From contig NZ_JOFS01000030.1 of assembly GCF_000719285.1 (NCBI RefSeq), positions 1 through 64,000 on the forward strand: a stretch of 64,000 bases of DNA, written 5' to 3'. The translations under genes were made by a program, and so were the position numbers. Of this stretch, positions 35,714 to 43,517 are shown one piece after another (the stretch's first letter is position 1; each line of letters starts with the position of its first letter). The stretch is from Streptomyces bicolor. Lineage in GTDB: Bacteria; Actinomycetota; Actinomycetes; Streptomycetales; Streptomycetaceae. The notes beneath the pieces were generated by a model, which saw only the letters and a list, made by a program, of their open reading frames with translations, did no database searches and had not been told where the DNA came from.

Positions 35714-37075
35714 ATGGACCGCCGCATTTTCGGGCTGGAGAACGAGTACGGCGTCACGTGCACGTTCAGGGGACAGCGCCGCCTGTCGCCTGACGAGGTG
35801 GCGCGGTACCTCTTCCGCCGTGTCGTGTCATGGGGCCGTAGCAGCAATGTCTTTCTGCGAAACGGCGCCCGCCTCTATCTCGACGTGGGCTCACATCCGG
35901 AATACGCGACACCCGAATGTGACAACGTGACCGAACTGGTCACCCACGACAAAGCAGGCGAGCGCATTCTCGAAGGACTCCTGGTGGACGCCGAACGACG
36001 CCTGCACGAGGAGGGAATCGCGGGCGACGTCTACCTCTTCAAGAACAACACCGACTCGGCGGGCAACTCCTACGGGTGTCACGAGAACTATCTCGTGGCG
36101 CGGCACGGGGAGTTCTCCCGGCTCGCGGACATCCTCATTCCGTTCCTGGTCACGCGCCAGTTGTTGTGTGGTGCGGGCAAGGTTCTGCAGACCCCGCGCG
36201 GGGCGGTGTACTGCGTCAGTCAGCGTGCGGAGCACATCTGGGAGGGCGTCTCCTCGGCGACGACCCGTTCCCGGCCGATCATCAACACCCGCGACGAGCC
36301 GCACGCGGACGCCGAGCGCTACCGGCGTCTGCATGTCATCGTGGGTGACTCCAACATGTCCGAGACGACCATGCTGCTGAAGGTCGGCGCGACCGACCTG
36401 GTGCTGCGCATGATCGAGGCGGGCACGGTGATGCGGGATCTGACCCTGGAGAACCCGATCCGGGCGATCCGCGAGGTCAGCCACGACATCACGGGCCGCC
36501 GTAAGGTGCGCCTGGCCAGTGGCCGGGAGGCCTCGGCGCTGGAGGTGCAGCGCGAGTACTACGAGAAGGCCGTGGACTTCTGTGAGCGCCGCGGTATCCG
36601 TACCGGCACGGTCGAGCAGGTCCTGGAGTTGTGGGGCCGCACGCTGGAGGCGATCGAGTCCGAGGATCTCGACCGCATCGGCACCGAGATCGACTGGGTG
36701 ATGAAGTACAAGCTCATCGAGCGGTACCGGGCCAAGCACAACATGACCATGTCGCATCCGCGGGTCGCGCAGATAGACCTCGCGTATCACGACATCCACC
36801 GTCGTCGCGGCCTGTACTACCTGCTGGAGAAGAAGGGTCAAGCCGCGCGTATCTGCAACGACTTGAAGATCTTCGAGGGCAAGTCCGTTCCGCCGCAGAC
36901 GACGAGGGCGCGGCTGCGCGGCGACTTCATCCGCAGGGCTCAGGAGCAGCGCCGGGACTTCACGGTCGACTGGGTCCATCTGAAGCTCAACGACCAGGCT
37001 CAGCGCACGGTGTTGTGCAAGGACCCGTTCCGTTCAGTGGACGACCGGGTGGAGAAACTGATCGCCGGTATGTGA
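35714..37075 (+). CDS. pafA: Pup-protein ligase PafA
   Basis: A 453-residue ligase that uses ATP to join the gamma-carboxylate of Pup C-terminal Glu to substrate lysines. The N-terminal [13 protein letters not shown] carries the ATP/metal Glu; further landmarks shared with Dop are [20 protein letters not shown] and [19 protein letters not shown]. It lacks the Dop loop insertion, which separates ligase from depupylase. Start ATG 35714. A TAATGT hexamer about 10 bp before the ATG may give it its own promoter. Terminator 50 bp downstream. Confidence 0.97.
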   Translation: MDRRIFGLENEYGVTCTFRGQRRLSPDEVARYLFRRVVSWGRSSNVFLRNGARLYLDVGSHPEYATPECDNVTELVTHDKAGERILEGLLVDAERRLHEEGIAGDVYLFKNNTDSAGNSYGCHENYLVARHGEFSRLADILIPFLVTRQLLCGAGKVLQTPRGAVYCVSQRAEHIWEGVSSATTRSRPIINTRDEPHADAERYRRLHVIVGDSNMSETTMLLKVGATDLVLRMIEAGTVMRDLTLENPIRAIREVSHDITGRRKVRLASGREASALEVQREYYEKAVDFCERRGIRTGTVEQVLELWGRTLEAIESEDLDRIGTEIDWVMKYKLIERYRAKHNMTMSHPRVAQIDLAYHDIHRRRGLYYLLEKKGQAARICNDLKIFEGKSVPPQTTRARLRGDFIRRAQEQRRDFTVDWVHLKLNDQAQRTVLCKDPFRSVDDRVEKLIAGM

Positions 37076-37121
37076 GTGACGCGTTGCGGATGATCGGGTC
37101 TGATCGTCCGGAACGCAACAC

Positions 37122-37150
37122 GGGCGCCGTACGTTTCCCGTACGGCGCCC
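37122..37150 (+). terminator. terminator after pafA
   Basis: A perfect 12-bp stem with a 5-nt loop (37122-37133 with 37139-37150), followed by TTCTC. Confidence 0.8.
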
Positions 37151-37213
37151 TTCTCACGCCGTAGAGTTGCGCGCACGCCATCCACAAGATCGACCGATTA
37201 CGAGGCCCCCACC

Positions 37214-38209
37214 GTGCGCCGACGCTCACTTCTCATCGCCGTACCCGCAGGAATGGTCACGCTCGCCGCATGCGGCGACGACAAGGACGACTCGAGCAAG
37301 GCGAGCGACAGCGCGTCACCCTCGACCCCGGAGGCCGCGCCGTCGCCGAAGATCGTGGACGGTCCGGTTCCGGCGATCACGGCGGGCACGAAGTTCGGCC
37401 AGAAGCCGACGGTCGCCAAGGGCAGCGGCGATCCGTCGAAGGATCTCGCGGTGAAGACGGTCATCGCGGGCGGCGGCAAGCTGGTGGCCGAGAACGACTA
37501 CATCCAGGCCCACTACCTCGGCCAGGTCTGGGACAGCGCGAAGGTCTTCGCCAACTCCTACGACGCCAAGACGACGGCGCTCGTCCCGCTCGCACAGGGC
37601 CAGATCTACGAGGGCTGGCGGTACGGCCTGGTCGGCAAGAAGGTCGGCAGCCGCGTGCAGATGGCCGTCCCCCCGACCTGGGGCTACGGCACGGAGGGCA
37701 ATGCGCAGGCCGGGATCAAGGGCACCGACACCCTGGTGTTCGTGGTCGACATCCAGGACACGTTCAGCACCAAGAGCTCCGCCAAGGGCAGCGAGGTCGC
37801 GCAGGACAACGTCGACCTGCCCAAGGTCGGCACCAACACCGACGGCAAGGCGCCCTCCATCGAGATCCCCAAGACGGACCCGCCCAAGAAGCTGGTGGCG
37901 AACTATGTCATCGAGGGCGACGGTGACGAGCTCGCCGCCGAGAACTCGGTGCTCGTGCAGTACAAGGGCGTGCAGTGGGACACCGGCAAGGAGTTCGACT
38001 CGACGTACGCCAACAAGCAGCTGACGTCGTTCTCGCTGCAGCAGGTCGTCAAGGGCTGGTCGCAGGGGCTGACCGGCAAGAAGGTCGGCAGCCGGGTGCT
38101 GATCGTCATCCCGCCGGACCTGGGCTACGGCGACAATCCGCCGCAGGGCAGCGGCATCGCCAAGGGCGCCACTCTGGTCTTCACCGTGGACATCCTCGCG
38201 AAGATGTGA
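37214..38209 (+). CDS. FKBP-type peptidyl-prolyl isomerase lipoprotein, two domains
   Basis: A 331-residue exported lipoprotein. The signal peptide (MRRRSLLIAVPAGMVTLAAC) ends in a lipobox with Cys20. Residues 21-75 are a Ser/Asp/Pro linker. Two FKBP domains follow, each with a GW.....GKKVGSRV segment and a GYG loop (PPTWGYG near 155, PPDLGYG near 300). The first lacks some aromatic pocket residues and may be degenerate. It probably helps fold proteins outside the membrane. GTG 37214 is the start that gives the lipoprotein signal. Followed 64 bp later by a cytosolic FKBP. Confidence 0.93.
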   Translation: MRRRSLLIAVPAGMVTLAACGDDKDDSSKASDSASPSTPEAAPSPKIVDGPVPAITAGTKFGQKPTVAKGSGDPSKDLAVKTVIAGGGKLVAENDYIQAHYLGQVWDSAKVFANSYDAKTTALVPLAQGQIYEGWRYGLVGKKVGSRVQMAVPPTWGYGTEGNAQAGIKGTDTLVFVVDIQDTFSTKSSAKGSEVAQDNVDLPKVGTNTDGKAPSIEIPKTDPPKKLVANYVIEGDGDELAAENSVLVQYKGVQWDTGKEFDSTYANKQLTSFSLQQVVKGWSQGLTGKKVGSRVLIVIPPDLGYGDNPPQGSGIAKGATLVFTVDILAKM

Positions 38210-38273
38210 CGCCGCCCGGGGTGATGAAAGACTGGGGCCGTTGCCTTTCCACAACAAGCATGGAGCGTTAGAC

Positions 38274-38645
38274 GTGAGCATCGACAAGCCCGAGATCGAC
38301 TTCCCGGGCGGCGAGCCGCCGGCGGACCTCGAGATCAAGGACATCTGGGAGGGCGACGGCGCGGTTGCGCAGGCGGGCCAGACCGTCACCGTCCACTACG
38401 TGGGTGTCGCCTTCAGCACGGGTGAGGAGTTCGACGCCAGCTGGAACCGCGGTACGCCGTTCCGCTTCCCGCTGGGTGCCGGCCGTGTCATCAAGGGCTG
38501 GGACCAGGGCGTGCAGGGCATGAAGGTCGGCGGCCGCCGCCAGCTGACCATTCCGGCGCACCTCGCCTACGGCAACCAGAGCCCGACCCCGGCGATCAAG
38601 CCCGGTGAGACGCTGATCTTCGTGGTCGACCTGCTCGGCGTCTGA
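38274..38645 (+). CDS. cytosolic FKBP-type peptidyl-prolyl cis-trans isomerase
   Basis: A 123-residue single-domain FKBP with the complete pocket set (VHYVGVAF, FDASWNRG, FRFPLGAGRVIKGWDQG, LAYGNQ, LIFVVDLLGV). It lacks a signal peptide. GTG 38274 follows GGAG by 7 nt and gives the short conserved N-terminus; an in-frame ATG at 38241 would add 11 residues. Paralogous to the lipoprotein gene immediately upstream. Expected role: proline isomerisation during folding, sensitive to FK506-type ligands. Confidence 0.94.
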   Translation: MSIDKPEIDFPGGEPPADLEIKDIWEGDGAVAQAGQTVTVHYVGVAFSTGEEFDASWNRGTPFRFPLGAGRVIKGWDQGVQGMKVGGRRQLTIPAHLAYGNQSPTPAIKPGETLIFVVDLLGV

Positions 38646-38712
38646 TCGTCGCGCCTGACCGTCGTATCCGATCGTCGCCTCTGATCGGCGGACGACCGGA
38701 CCCGACTACCTG

Positions 38713-38740
38713 GGGCCCATGCCTGTCCGGGCATGGGCCC
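38713..38740 (+). terminator. terminator after the FKBP gene
   Basis: A perfect 11-bp stem (38713-38723 with 38730-38740, 6-nt loop) followed by TCGGCTTTT, between the FKBP gene and pafB. Confidence 0.82.
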
Positions 38741-38814
38741 TCGGCTTTTGCGACGCCACTTCGGGGCGGTACGGTCATCGATCGTAAGCACCATAGGGAA
38801 GGCGAAGGGCGTCG

Positions 38815-39768
38815 ATGGCCATTGCCAAGGCAGAGCGGCTCATGAATCTGGCGCTGTGTCTGCTCGGGACGCGGCGGCCGCTGAGCAAGCGCGAGCTGCG
38901 TGAGTCCATCGAGGCCTATCTCGAGGCGGGCTCCGACGACTCCTTCAACCGGATGTTCGAGCGCGACAAGGACGATCTGCGCGAGCTCGGCCTGGTCATC
39001 GAGACGGTGGAGAACCTCGACGGTGAGGTCGGCTATCTCGCCCGCCGGGACAGCAACCGGCTGCCGCCCATCACTCTCGACGCCGAGGAGGCCGCCGCCC
39101 TGGGGCTGGCCGCCAAGGTGTGGCAGCAGGCGCGCCTCGCGGGCGCGGCCAGCGGCGCCCTGCAGAAGCTGCGCGCGGCGGGGCTGCCCGAGGATGTCGA
39201 CCCGTACGAGGCGCACGGCGCGCTGGAGCCCCGTATTCCGGTGCACGAGGCCGCGTTCGAGCCGCTGATGCTGGCCTGCCGGGATCGCCGTCCGGTCGTC
39301 TTCGACTACCGCAAGGCCACCGCCGCCCGCCCCGAAGCCCGGCACGTGGAGCCGTGGGCGCTGGAGTGCTGGCGCGGCCACTGGTATCTGGCGGGCTGGG
39401 ACCGCGACCGGAGCGCCGAGCGGGTCTTCCGGCTGTCCCGGATCACCGGCAAGGTGCGCAGCCGCAGTGGCCGTTTCACCGCCGAGGTCCCCGATGTCGT
39501 CACCGTGCGGGAGACGGTCGCGAGCTGGGCGGGGGAGACCGCCGACCGCTCCGCGCTGATCCGGCTGCGCACGGACGCGGGGTACCCCCTGCGGGCGAAG
39601 GCCACCTCGGTGAGGGAACTCGGGGACGGCTGGGACGAGTTGGAGATTCCGTACGGCCACGGTCTGGATGCCTGGCTGGTGGAGTTCGGGCCGGATGTGG
39701 TGGTCCTGGAGCCGGCGGAGCTGCGGGCCGACGTGGTGGACCGGCTGCGTGCCGTGGCCAAGGGCTGA
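38815..39768 (+). CDS. pafB: WYL-domain transcription regulator PafB
   Basis: A 317-residue protein with an N-terminal helix-turn-helix (GTRRPLSKRELRESIEAYL) and a WYL domain (RPVVFDYRKATA, then WYLAGWDRDR with the WYL core), plus a C-terminal extension. In mycobacteria PafB and PafC form a heterodimer that activates RecA-independent DNA-damage genes by binding RNA polymerase and probably single-stranded DNA. pafC starts 19 bp downstream, so the pair is cotranscribed. The genomic link to pafA is conserved, but they are not needed for pupylation. Confidence 0.94.
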   Translation: MAIAKAERLMNLALCLLGTRRPLSKRELRESIEAYLEAGSDDSFNRMFERDKDDLRELGLVIETVENLDGEVGYLARRDSNRLPPITLDAEEAAALGLAAKVWQQARLAGAASGALQKLRAAGLPEDVDPYEAHGALEPRIPVHEAAFEPLMLACRDRRPVVFDYRKATAARPEARHVEPWALECWRGHWYLAGWDRDRSAERVFRLSRITGKVRSRSGRFTAEVPDVVTVRETVASWAGETADRSALIRLRTDAGYPLRAKATSVRELGDGWDELEIPYGHGLDAWLVEFGPDVVVLEPAELRADVVDRLRAVAKG

Positions 39769-39787
39769 GGGGGAGCGGAGCGACACA

Positions 39788-40816
39788 GTGGCAGGTAAAC
39801 CGGTCAGGCCCGCGAACGCCATCGACCAGACCCGGCGGATGCTCTCCCTGGTGACGTATCTGAGGGAGCGGCCTGGTGCGCGCCTGGAGGACGTCGCGCG
39901 CGCCTTCGGCATCTCCGAGGACGAACTGGTCTCCGACCTCGACGTGCTGCCCATGTGCGGCACCAGCTTCCGCGGTGGCGACCTGCTCGACATCGACACC
40001 GACGGTGAGCGCATCTGGTGGCACAACCCCGCCGCCCTGGGGGCGGAGACGGCGGAGCCGCTGCGGCTCGCCGCGGACGAGGCGACCGCGCTGCTGGTGG
40101 CCGCCCGGGCCGTGGCCACGCTGCCGGGGCTGCGCGAGAGCGACCGGCAGGCGCTGCTGCGGGCCACCGCCAAGGTGGAGGCCGCGGCCGGGGAGGCGGC
40201 CGGCGCCAGTTCCCGGCTGTCGGTGACGTTCGAGTCCGAGGGCGGCGTCTTCGCGGACGTCGATCGCGCGATCTCCGAGCGGCGGCGGCTGTGGATCCGC
40301 TACTACTCGCCGGCCCGCGACGAGGTCACCGAGCGCGAGATCGACCCGATCCGCCTGGTCAGCGTCGGCCACACCTACGTCGAGGCCTGGTGCCGCCGCT
40401 CCGAGGCGCGCCGCACCTTCCGGCTCGACCGGGTCGCCGAGATCAAGATCCTGGACGAGCCGTCGGCGCCGCCCGAGATCGAGCTGCGGGATCTGTCGGA
40501 GGGGCTGGTGCAGCCCGCCGCGGAGGACCCGGAGGTCGTGGTCGAGGTCGGGCCGGGCGGGCGCTGGGTCGCCGAGTACTACCCGCACGACAGTGCCGAT
40601 GAGCTGGCGGACGGCGGGCTGCGTATCACTCTGCGCACCCCCGACCCGGCGTCCTTGCGGCGCCTGGCCCTTCGGCTCGGCCGGGACGGACGGATCGTGT
40701 CGCCGCCCGAGCTGGCGGACAGCGCCCGGCAGGCGGCCCGTGAGGCGCTGGCGGCGTACGACGGGATCGAGGCACAGGGCGCTCACGAGGCGAACCCGGT
40801 TGGCGACGGACAGTAG
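39788..40816 (+). CDS. pafC: WYL-domain transcription regulator PafC
   Basis: A 342-residue partner of PafB with an N-terminal winged helix (ARLEDVARAFGISEDELVSDL) and a WYL domain (RRRLWIRYYSPARDEVTEREI, then YVEAWCRRSEARRTFRLDR). The canonical W-Y-L is partly replaced (YVEAW), as is usual in this half of the pair. GTG 39788 follows GGAG and gives the conserved N-terminus. Expected to act with PafB as the DNA-damage-response activator. Followed closely by a zinc-ribbon gene. Confidence 0.94.
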   Translation: MAGKPVRPANAIDQTRRMLSLVTYLRERPGARLEDVARAFGISEDELVSDLDVLPMCGTSFRGGDLLDIDTDGERIWWHNPAALGAETAEPLRLAADEATALLVAARAVATLPGLRESDRQALLRATAKVEAAAGEAAGASSRLSVTFESEGGVFADVDRAISERRRLWIRYYSPARDEVTEREIDPIRLVSVGHTYVEAWCRRSEARRTFRLDRVAEIKILDEPSAPPEIELRDLSEGLVQPAAEDPEVVVEVGPGGRWVAEYYPHDSADELADGGLRITLRTPDPASLRRLALRLGRDGRIVSPPELADSARQAAREALAAYDGIEAQGAHEANPVGDGQ

Positions 40817-40848
40817 GACACGCAGTTCGACAGGCAGGAGCAGGGGCT

Positions 40849-41142
40849 TTGAGTGAGTCGGCGACGTCTGGAGTGCCGGGGATGACGGTGGCGTCCGCTT
40901 TCGCCGGGATGAGAAGCGTGGCTCCGGTGGTGTTCAAGGCGGGCTGCCCGGACTGCCGGGGCCGCTTCGAACTCGCCGCGAGCGCGCTGCGCCTCGCCAT
41001 CGGCGCGACCAGCCGTACGACCTTCTACTCCTTCACCTGCCCCGAGTGCGGTGTCTCCGTGCGCAAGCCGGCCGGTGAGCGGATCGTCGAGCTGCTGACG
41101 GGCGGCGGGGTCAGCACCCTGCGGCTGCACTCCACGCTGTAG
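40849..41142 (+). CDS. small zinc-ribbon protein
   Basis: A 97-residue protein with two CxxC pairs (GCPDCRGRFELAA and FTCPECGVSVRKPAGE) that form a likely zinc ribbon. I do not recognise a named family. TTG 40849 is taken as start because GGAG lies 8 nt upstream; ATG 40882 is an alternative that would remove 11 residues. It lies 32 bp after pafC and 20 bp before the small membrane protein gene, so the pafBC transcript probably extends through both. Function unknown. Confidence 0.75.
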   Translation: MSESATSGVPGMTVASAFAGMRSVAPVVFKAGCPDCRGRFELAASALRLAIGATSRTTFYSFTCPECGVSVRKPAGERIVELLTGGGVSTLRLHSTL

Positions 41143-41162
41143 GACGGTCTAGGCTCGGCGTC

Positions 41163-41357
41163 ATGTTCTGGCCGATGTTCGCGGTAGCTGTGGGTTTTCT
41201 GGGTCTCGCCGTGCTCGGCGTGCTGGCCGTGCGGGTCTTCCTGGAGGCACAGCGCCTCGGCAGGCAGGTCACGGAGTCGGCGCGGCGTATCAGCAGGGCG
41301 GCCGAGGACCTGGAGCGGGCGACGGTGAGCGCGGCCAGGGCTGTGGACTCGCTGTAG
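41163..41357 (+). CDS. small single-pass membrane protein
   Basis: A 64-residue protein with one N-terminal transmembrane helix (residues 4-25) followed by an amphipathic, charged helix (EAQRLGRQVTESARRISRAAEDLERA) likely to form a coiled coil in the cytosol. The architecture resembles TatA/B-like or DUF948-like proteins, although it lacks the FG-hinge of TatA. It lies between pafC and tatA. Function unknown; a minor partner in membrane assembly is possible but unsupported. Confidence 0.75.
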   Translation: MFWPMFAVAVGFLGLAVLGVLAVRVFLEAQRLGRQVTESARRISRAAEDLERATVSAARAVDSL

Positions 41358-41528
41358 GCCCCTCAAGTATCGGGTGTGAGTCCTGCGGCGTATGCGTTTT
41401 GGGCCACTTCGCCCTGTCAACTTGGCGGTCGGGACAGGTACGCTGCTGGTCGCGGCCCGGAGAACGAGGCCCGGTTCCGCGGACAGGGAGTACGCACGGG
41501 GATTGCCTGACGTTTACCCCTGAGCGTT

Positions 41529-41578
41529 ACGATCGCTGTCACCACGATCGTTCGGACACATGTCCGACCGGTCGGACA
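41529..41578. promoter_or_regulatory. clustered palindromes before tatA
   Basis: ACGATCG (41529-41535) and CGATCGT (41545-41551) form an inverted repeat. It is followed by three copies of one 7-bp half-site: TCGGACA (41552-41558), TGTCCGA (41561-41567) and TCGGACA (41572-41578). The last two make an 18-bp perfect palindrome centred on CCGG (41561-41578). The cluster lies 40-90 bp before the tatA start and looks like an operator array for a dimeric regulator. Confidence 0.55.
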
Positions 41579-41617
41579 GCACCCACCCCAGCCGCCTCGG
41601 TGAGAAGGTAAAGACTT

Positions 41618-41911
41618 ATGTTCGGAAGGCTCGGAGCCCCCGAGATCATTCTCATCCTCGTCGTCATCATCCTGCTGTTCGGCGCGAAGAAGCTTCCGGA
41701 CATGGCGCGCTCGCTCGGCAAGTCCGCCCGCATCCTGAAGAGCGAGGCGAAGGCGATGAAGGACGACGGCAAGTCCTCCGCCCCGGCCGACCCGCCGAAC
41801 AACACCGGCGACGACCAGCAGCCCCCGGCTCAGCGCATCATCCAGGCCTCGCCCGGTGACGTGACCAGCTCGCGCCCGGTCAACGAGCCGACGGACACCA
41901 CCAAGCGCTGA
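41618..41911 (+). CDS. tatA: twin-arginine translocase subunit TatA
   Basis: A 97-residue protein with a short N-terminal transmembrane helix (residues 7-22, [15 protein letters not shown]), the [16 protein letters not shown] hinge and amphipathic helix, and a polar C-terminal tail. TatA oligomers form the protein-conducting element that exports folded proteins such as the Tat-signal propeller protein at 2826. It has its own upstream region with palindromes and lies 47 bp before tatC. The ribosome site GAGAAGG fixes the ATG. Confidence 0.96.
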   Translation: MFGRLGAPEIILILVVIILLFGAKKLPDMARSLGKSARILKSEAKAMKDDGKSSAPADPPNNTGDDQQPPAQRIIQASPGDVTSSRPVNEPTDTTKR

Positions 41912-41958
41912 CGCAGGGCCGGTGACCTCCGGCCCGATGTACGAGATGGGAACGTGGG

Positions 41959-42909
41959 TTGCTGAAGTCTGCCCGCAAAGAGGAGAAGGATCCCGAGGGG
42001 CGGATGCCCCTCGCGGAGCACTTGCGCGAGCTGCGGAACCGGCTCGCGAAGGCCATCTTGGCCATTGTGGTAGGTGCAGTCGTAGGTGCGGTCTTCTACC
42101 AAGACATCATCGACATCCTCACTGAGCCCATCCAGAAGTCCGTGGGCTGCAACACGGCCTTCACGGAATTGGCCAAGAAGGGCGACGGGGCCTGCGGGAA
42201 CATCACGATGTCCGGCCTGATGGGGCCGTTCACGCTGATGATCAAGGTGTCGCTGATGTCGGGTGTAGTCCTGGCCAGCCCCATCTGGCTCTACCAGCTG
42301 TGGGGCTTTGTCGCCCCGGGACTGCACCAGCACGAGAAGCGGTACTCGTTGGCGTTTGTCGCCGCGGGCTTCCCGCTGTTCCTGGCGGGCGGCTGGTTCT
42401 CGTACCACGTGCTGCCCGCCGCGGCCGAGGTACTGATCGACTTCACGCCGGACGGCGCGGTCAATCTGCTGCCCCTGGACGAGCTGTTGGACCTCGTGAC
42501 CCGCATGGTGATCGTCTTTGGGCTGTCCTTCGAGATGCCGCTGCTGCTGGTCATGCTCAACCTGGGCGGTGTGGTCAGCGGACGCCGGATGCTCGGATGG
42601 TGGCGCGGCATGATCATGGGTGTCACCGTCTTCGCGGCGTTTGCCACGCCGACGGTCGACCCGGTGTCGATGCTCTCGCTGGCCACGCCGATCGTCCTTC
42701 TCTACTTCGTCGCCGTCGGTTTCTCCCTGCTGAACGACCTGCGGCGGGCCCGGGCCGAAGCGGCCGAGCCCAGCCCGGACGAGGCCTCCGACCTCGATCT
42801 CACGCCGGAGGACATCGGCGAGATCGAGACTGTCTCGGCCTCGCGCACGGTGCCGGAGCAGAGCGGTCCTGATCGTGAGCGGGTGAACGGCTACGACGAC
42901 GTGACCTGA
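41959..42909 (+). CDS. tatC: twin-arginine translocase receptor TatC
   Basis: A 316-residue, six-helix membrane protein that recognises the twin-arginine signal. The N-terminal signal-binding motif PLAEHLRELRNRL with its essential Glu is at residues 17-29. The cytosolic C-terminal tail (about 60 residues) is acidic and longer than in E. coli. TTG 41959 gives the MLKSARKEEKDPEGR N-terminus common in Streptomyces; ATG 42004 is the fallback. Cotranscribed with tatA and ended by a strong bidirectional terminator. Confidence 0.95.
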   Translation: MLKSARKEEKDPEGRMPLAEHLRELRNRLAKAILAIVVGAVVGAVFYQDIIDILTEPIQKSVGCNTAFTELAKKGDGACGNITMSGLMGPFTLMIKVSLMSGVVLASPIWLYQLWGFVAPGLHQHEKRYSLAFVAAGFPLFLAGGWFSYHVLPAAAEVLIDFTPDGAVNLLPLDELLDLVTRMVIVFGLSFEMPLLLVMLNLGGVVSGRRMLGWWRGMIMGVTVFAAFATPTVDPVSMLSLATPIVLLYFVAVGFSLLNDLRRARAEAAEPSPDEASDLDLTPEDIGEIETVSASRTVPEQSGPDRERVNGYDDVT

Positions 42910-42948
42910 GCGGGACGGCACAGGAGGTGCCGTGGCAAAGGACAAAAG

Positions 42949-42984
42949 CAGTGGGCCCTACCGGTGCACCGGTAGGGCCCACTG
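42949..42984. terminator. bidirectional terminator after tatC
   Basis: A perfect 17-bp inverted repeat (42949-42965 with 42968-42984) with a nearly closed loop, preceded by CAAAAG and followed by TTTGTG. It separates converging tatC and the small secreted-protein gene. Confidence 0.88.
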
Positions 42985-43007
42985 TTTGTGAACTCAGTAA
43001 GGCCGCG

Positions 43008-43340
43008 TCAGCAGCTACCGGCCTTGTAGCCGAAGTTCAGCGGCTTGTTGTAGAAGACCTTGGAGCCCTTGGCGTCCGGCTTCACGGTGATGCAGGTCTC
43101 GAAGGCCGAAGTAGCACCCGTCTTCACCCAGAACTGGGCCGTGCCACTGCATGTGCTGTGGTAGTACACGGTCCATGTCACGCTTCCGTCGCCCCACGAC
43201 CAGTTGATGCACTTGGCGGATCCGCGGTGTACTGCCCGCGTGGAGGCCGCGTCGGCGGCTGCGGCGGGCGTGGCCGCGCCGATGGCCAGAGCCGCTGCGG
43301 CGGTGGTGGCGACGATGGCGCCCTTGCGAATGAGATTCAT
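43008..43340 (-). CDS. small secreted protein with two predicted disulfides
   Basis: A 110-residue protein with a classical signal peptide (MNLIRKGAIVATTAAAALAIG, Ala-x-Ala cleavage around 29-32). The mature part of about 78 residues has four cysteines (AKCINW, HSTCSG, ETCITV, AGSC) and aromatic/Thr-rich beta-like sequence (GSVTWTVYYHSTC). ATG 43340 follows GGGGGAG closely, which decides the start. I do not recognise a family; small extracellular beta-sandwich or inhibitor-like folds are typical of this size. Divergent from helY. Confidence 0.75.
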   Translation of the reverse strand: MNLIRKGAIVATTAAAALAIGAATPAAAADAASTRAVHRGSAKCINWSWGDGSVTWTVYYHSTCSGTAQFWVKTGATSAFETCITVKPDAKGSKVFYNKPLNFGYKAGSC

Positions 43341-43517
43341 GATCTCCCCCTGTTTCCTGTGTCTGGCGTATGCAGTGGTCAGGTGCATGTCCGGCCGGAC
43401 GGATGTGAACATTAGTTCACATTTGATCAGGTGCAAAATCGCGACTCCGGGGCCGGGGTTCCGATCCGGATAATGATCGTCCTGTTGTCAGTGGCGCCCG
43501 GTACGCTCGAAAGCACG

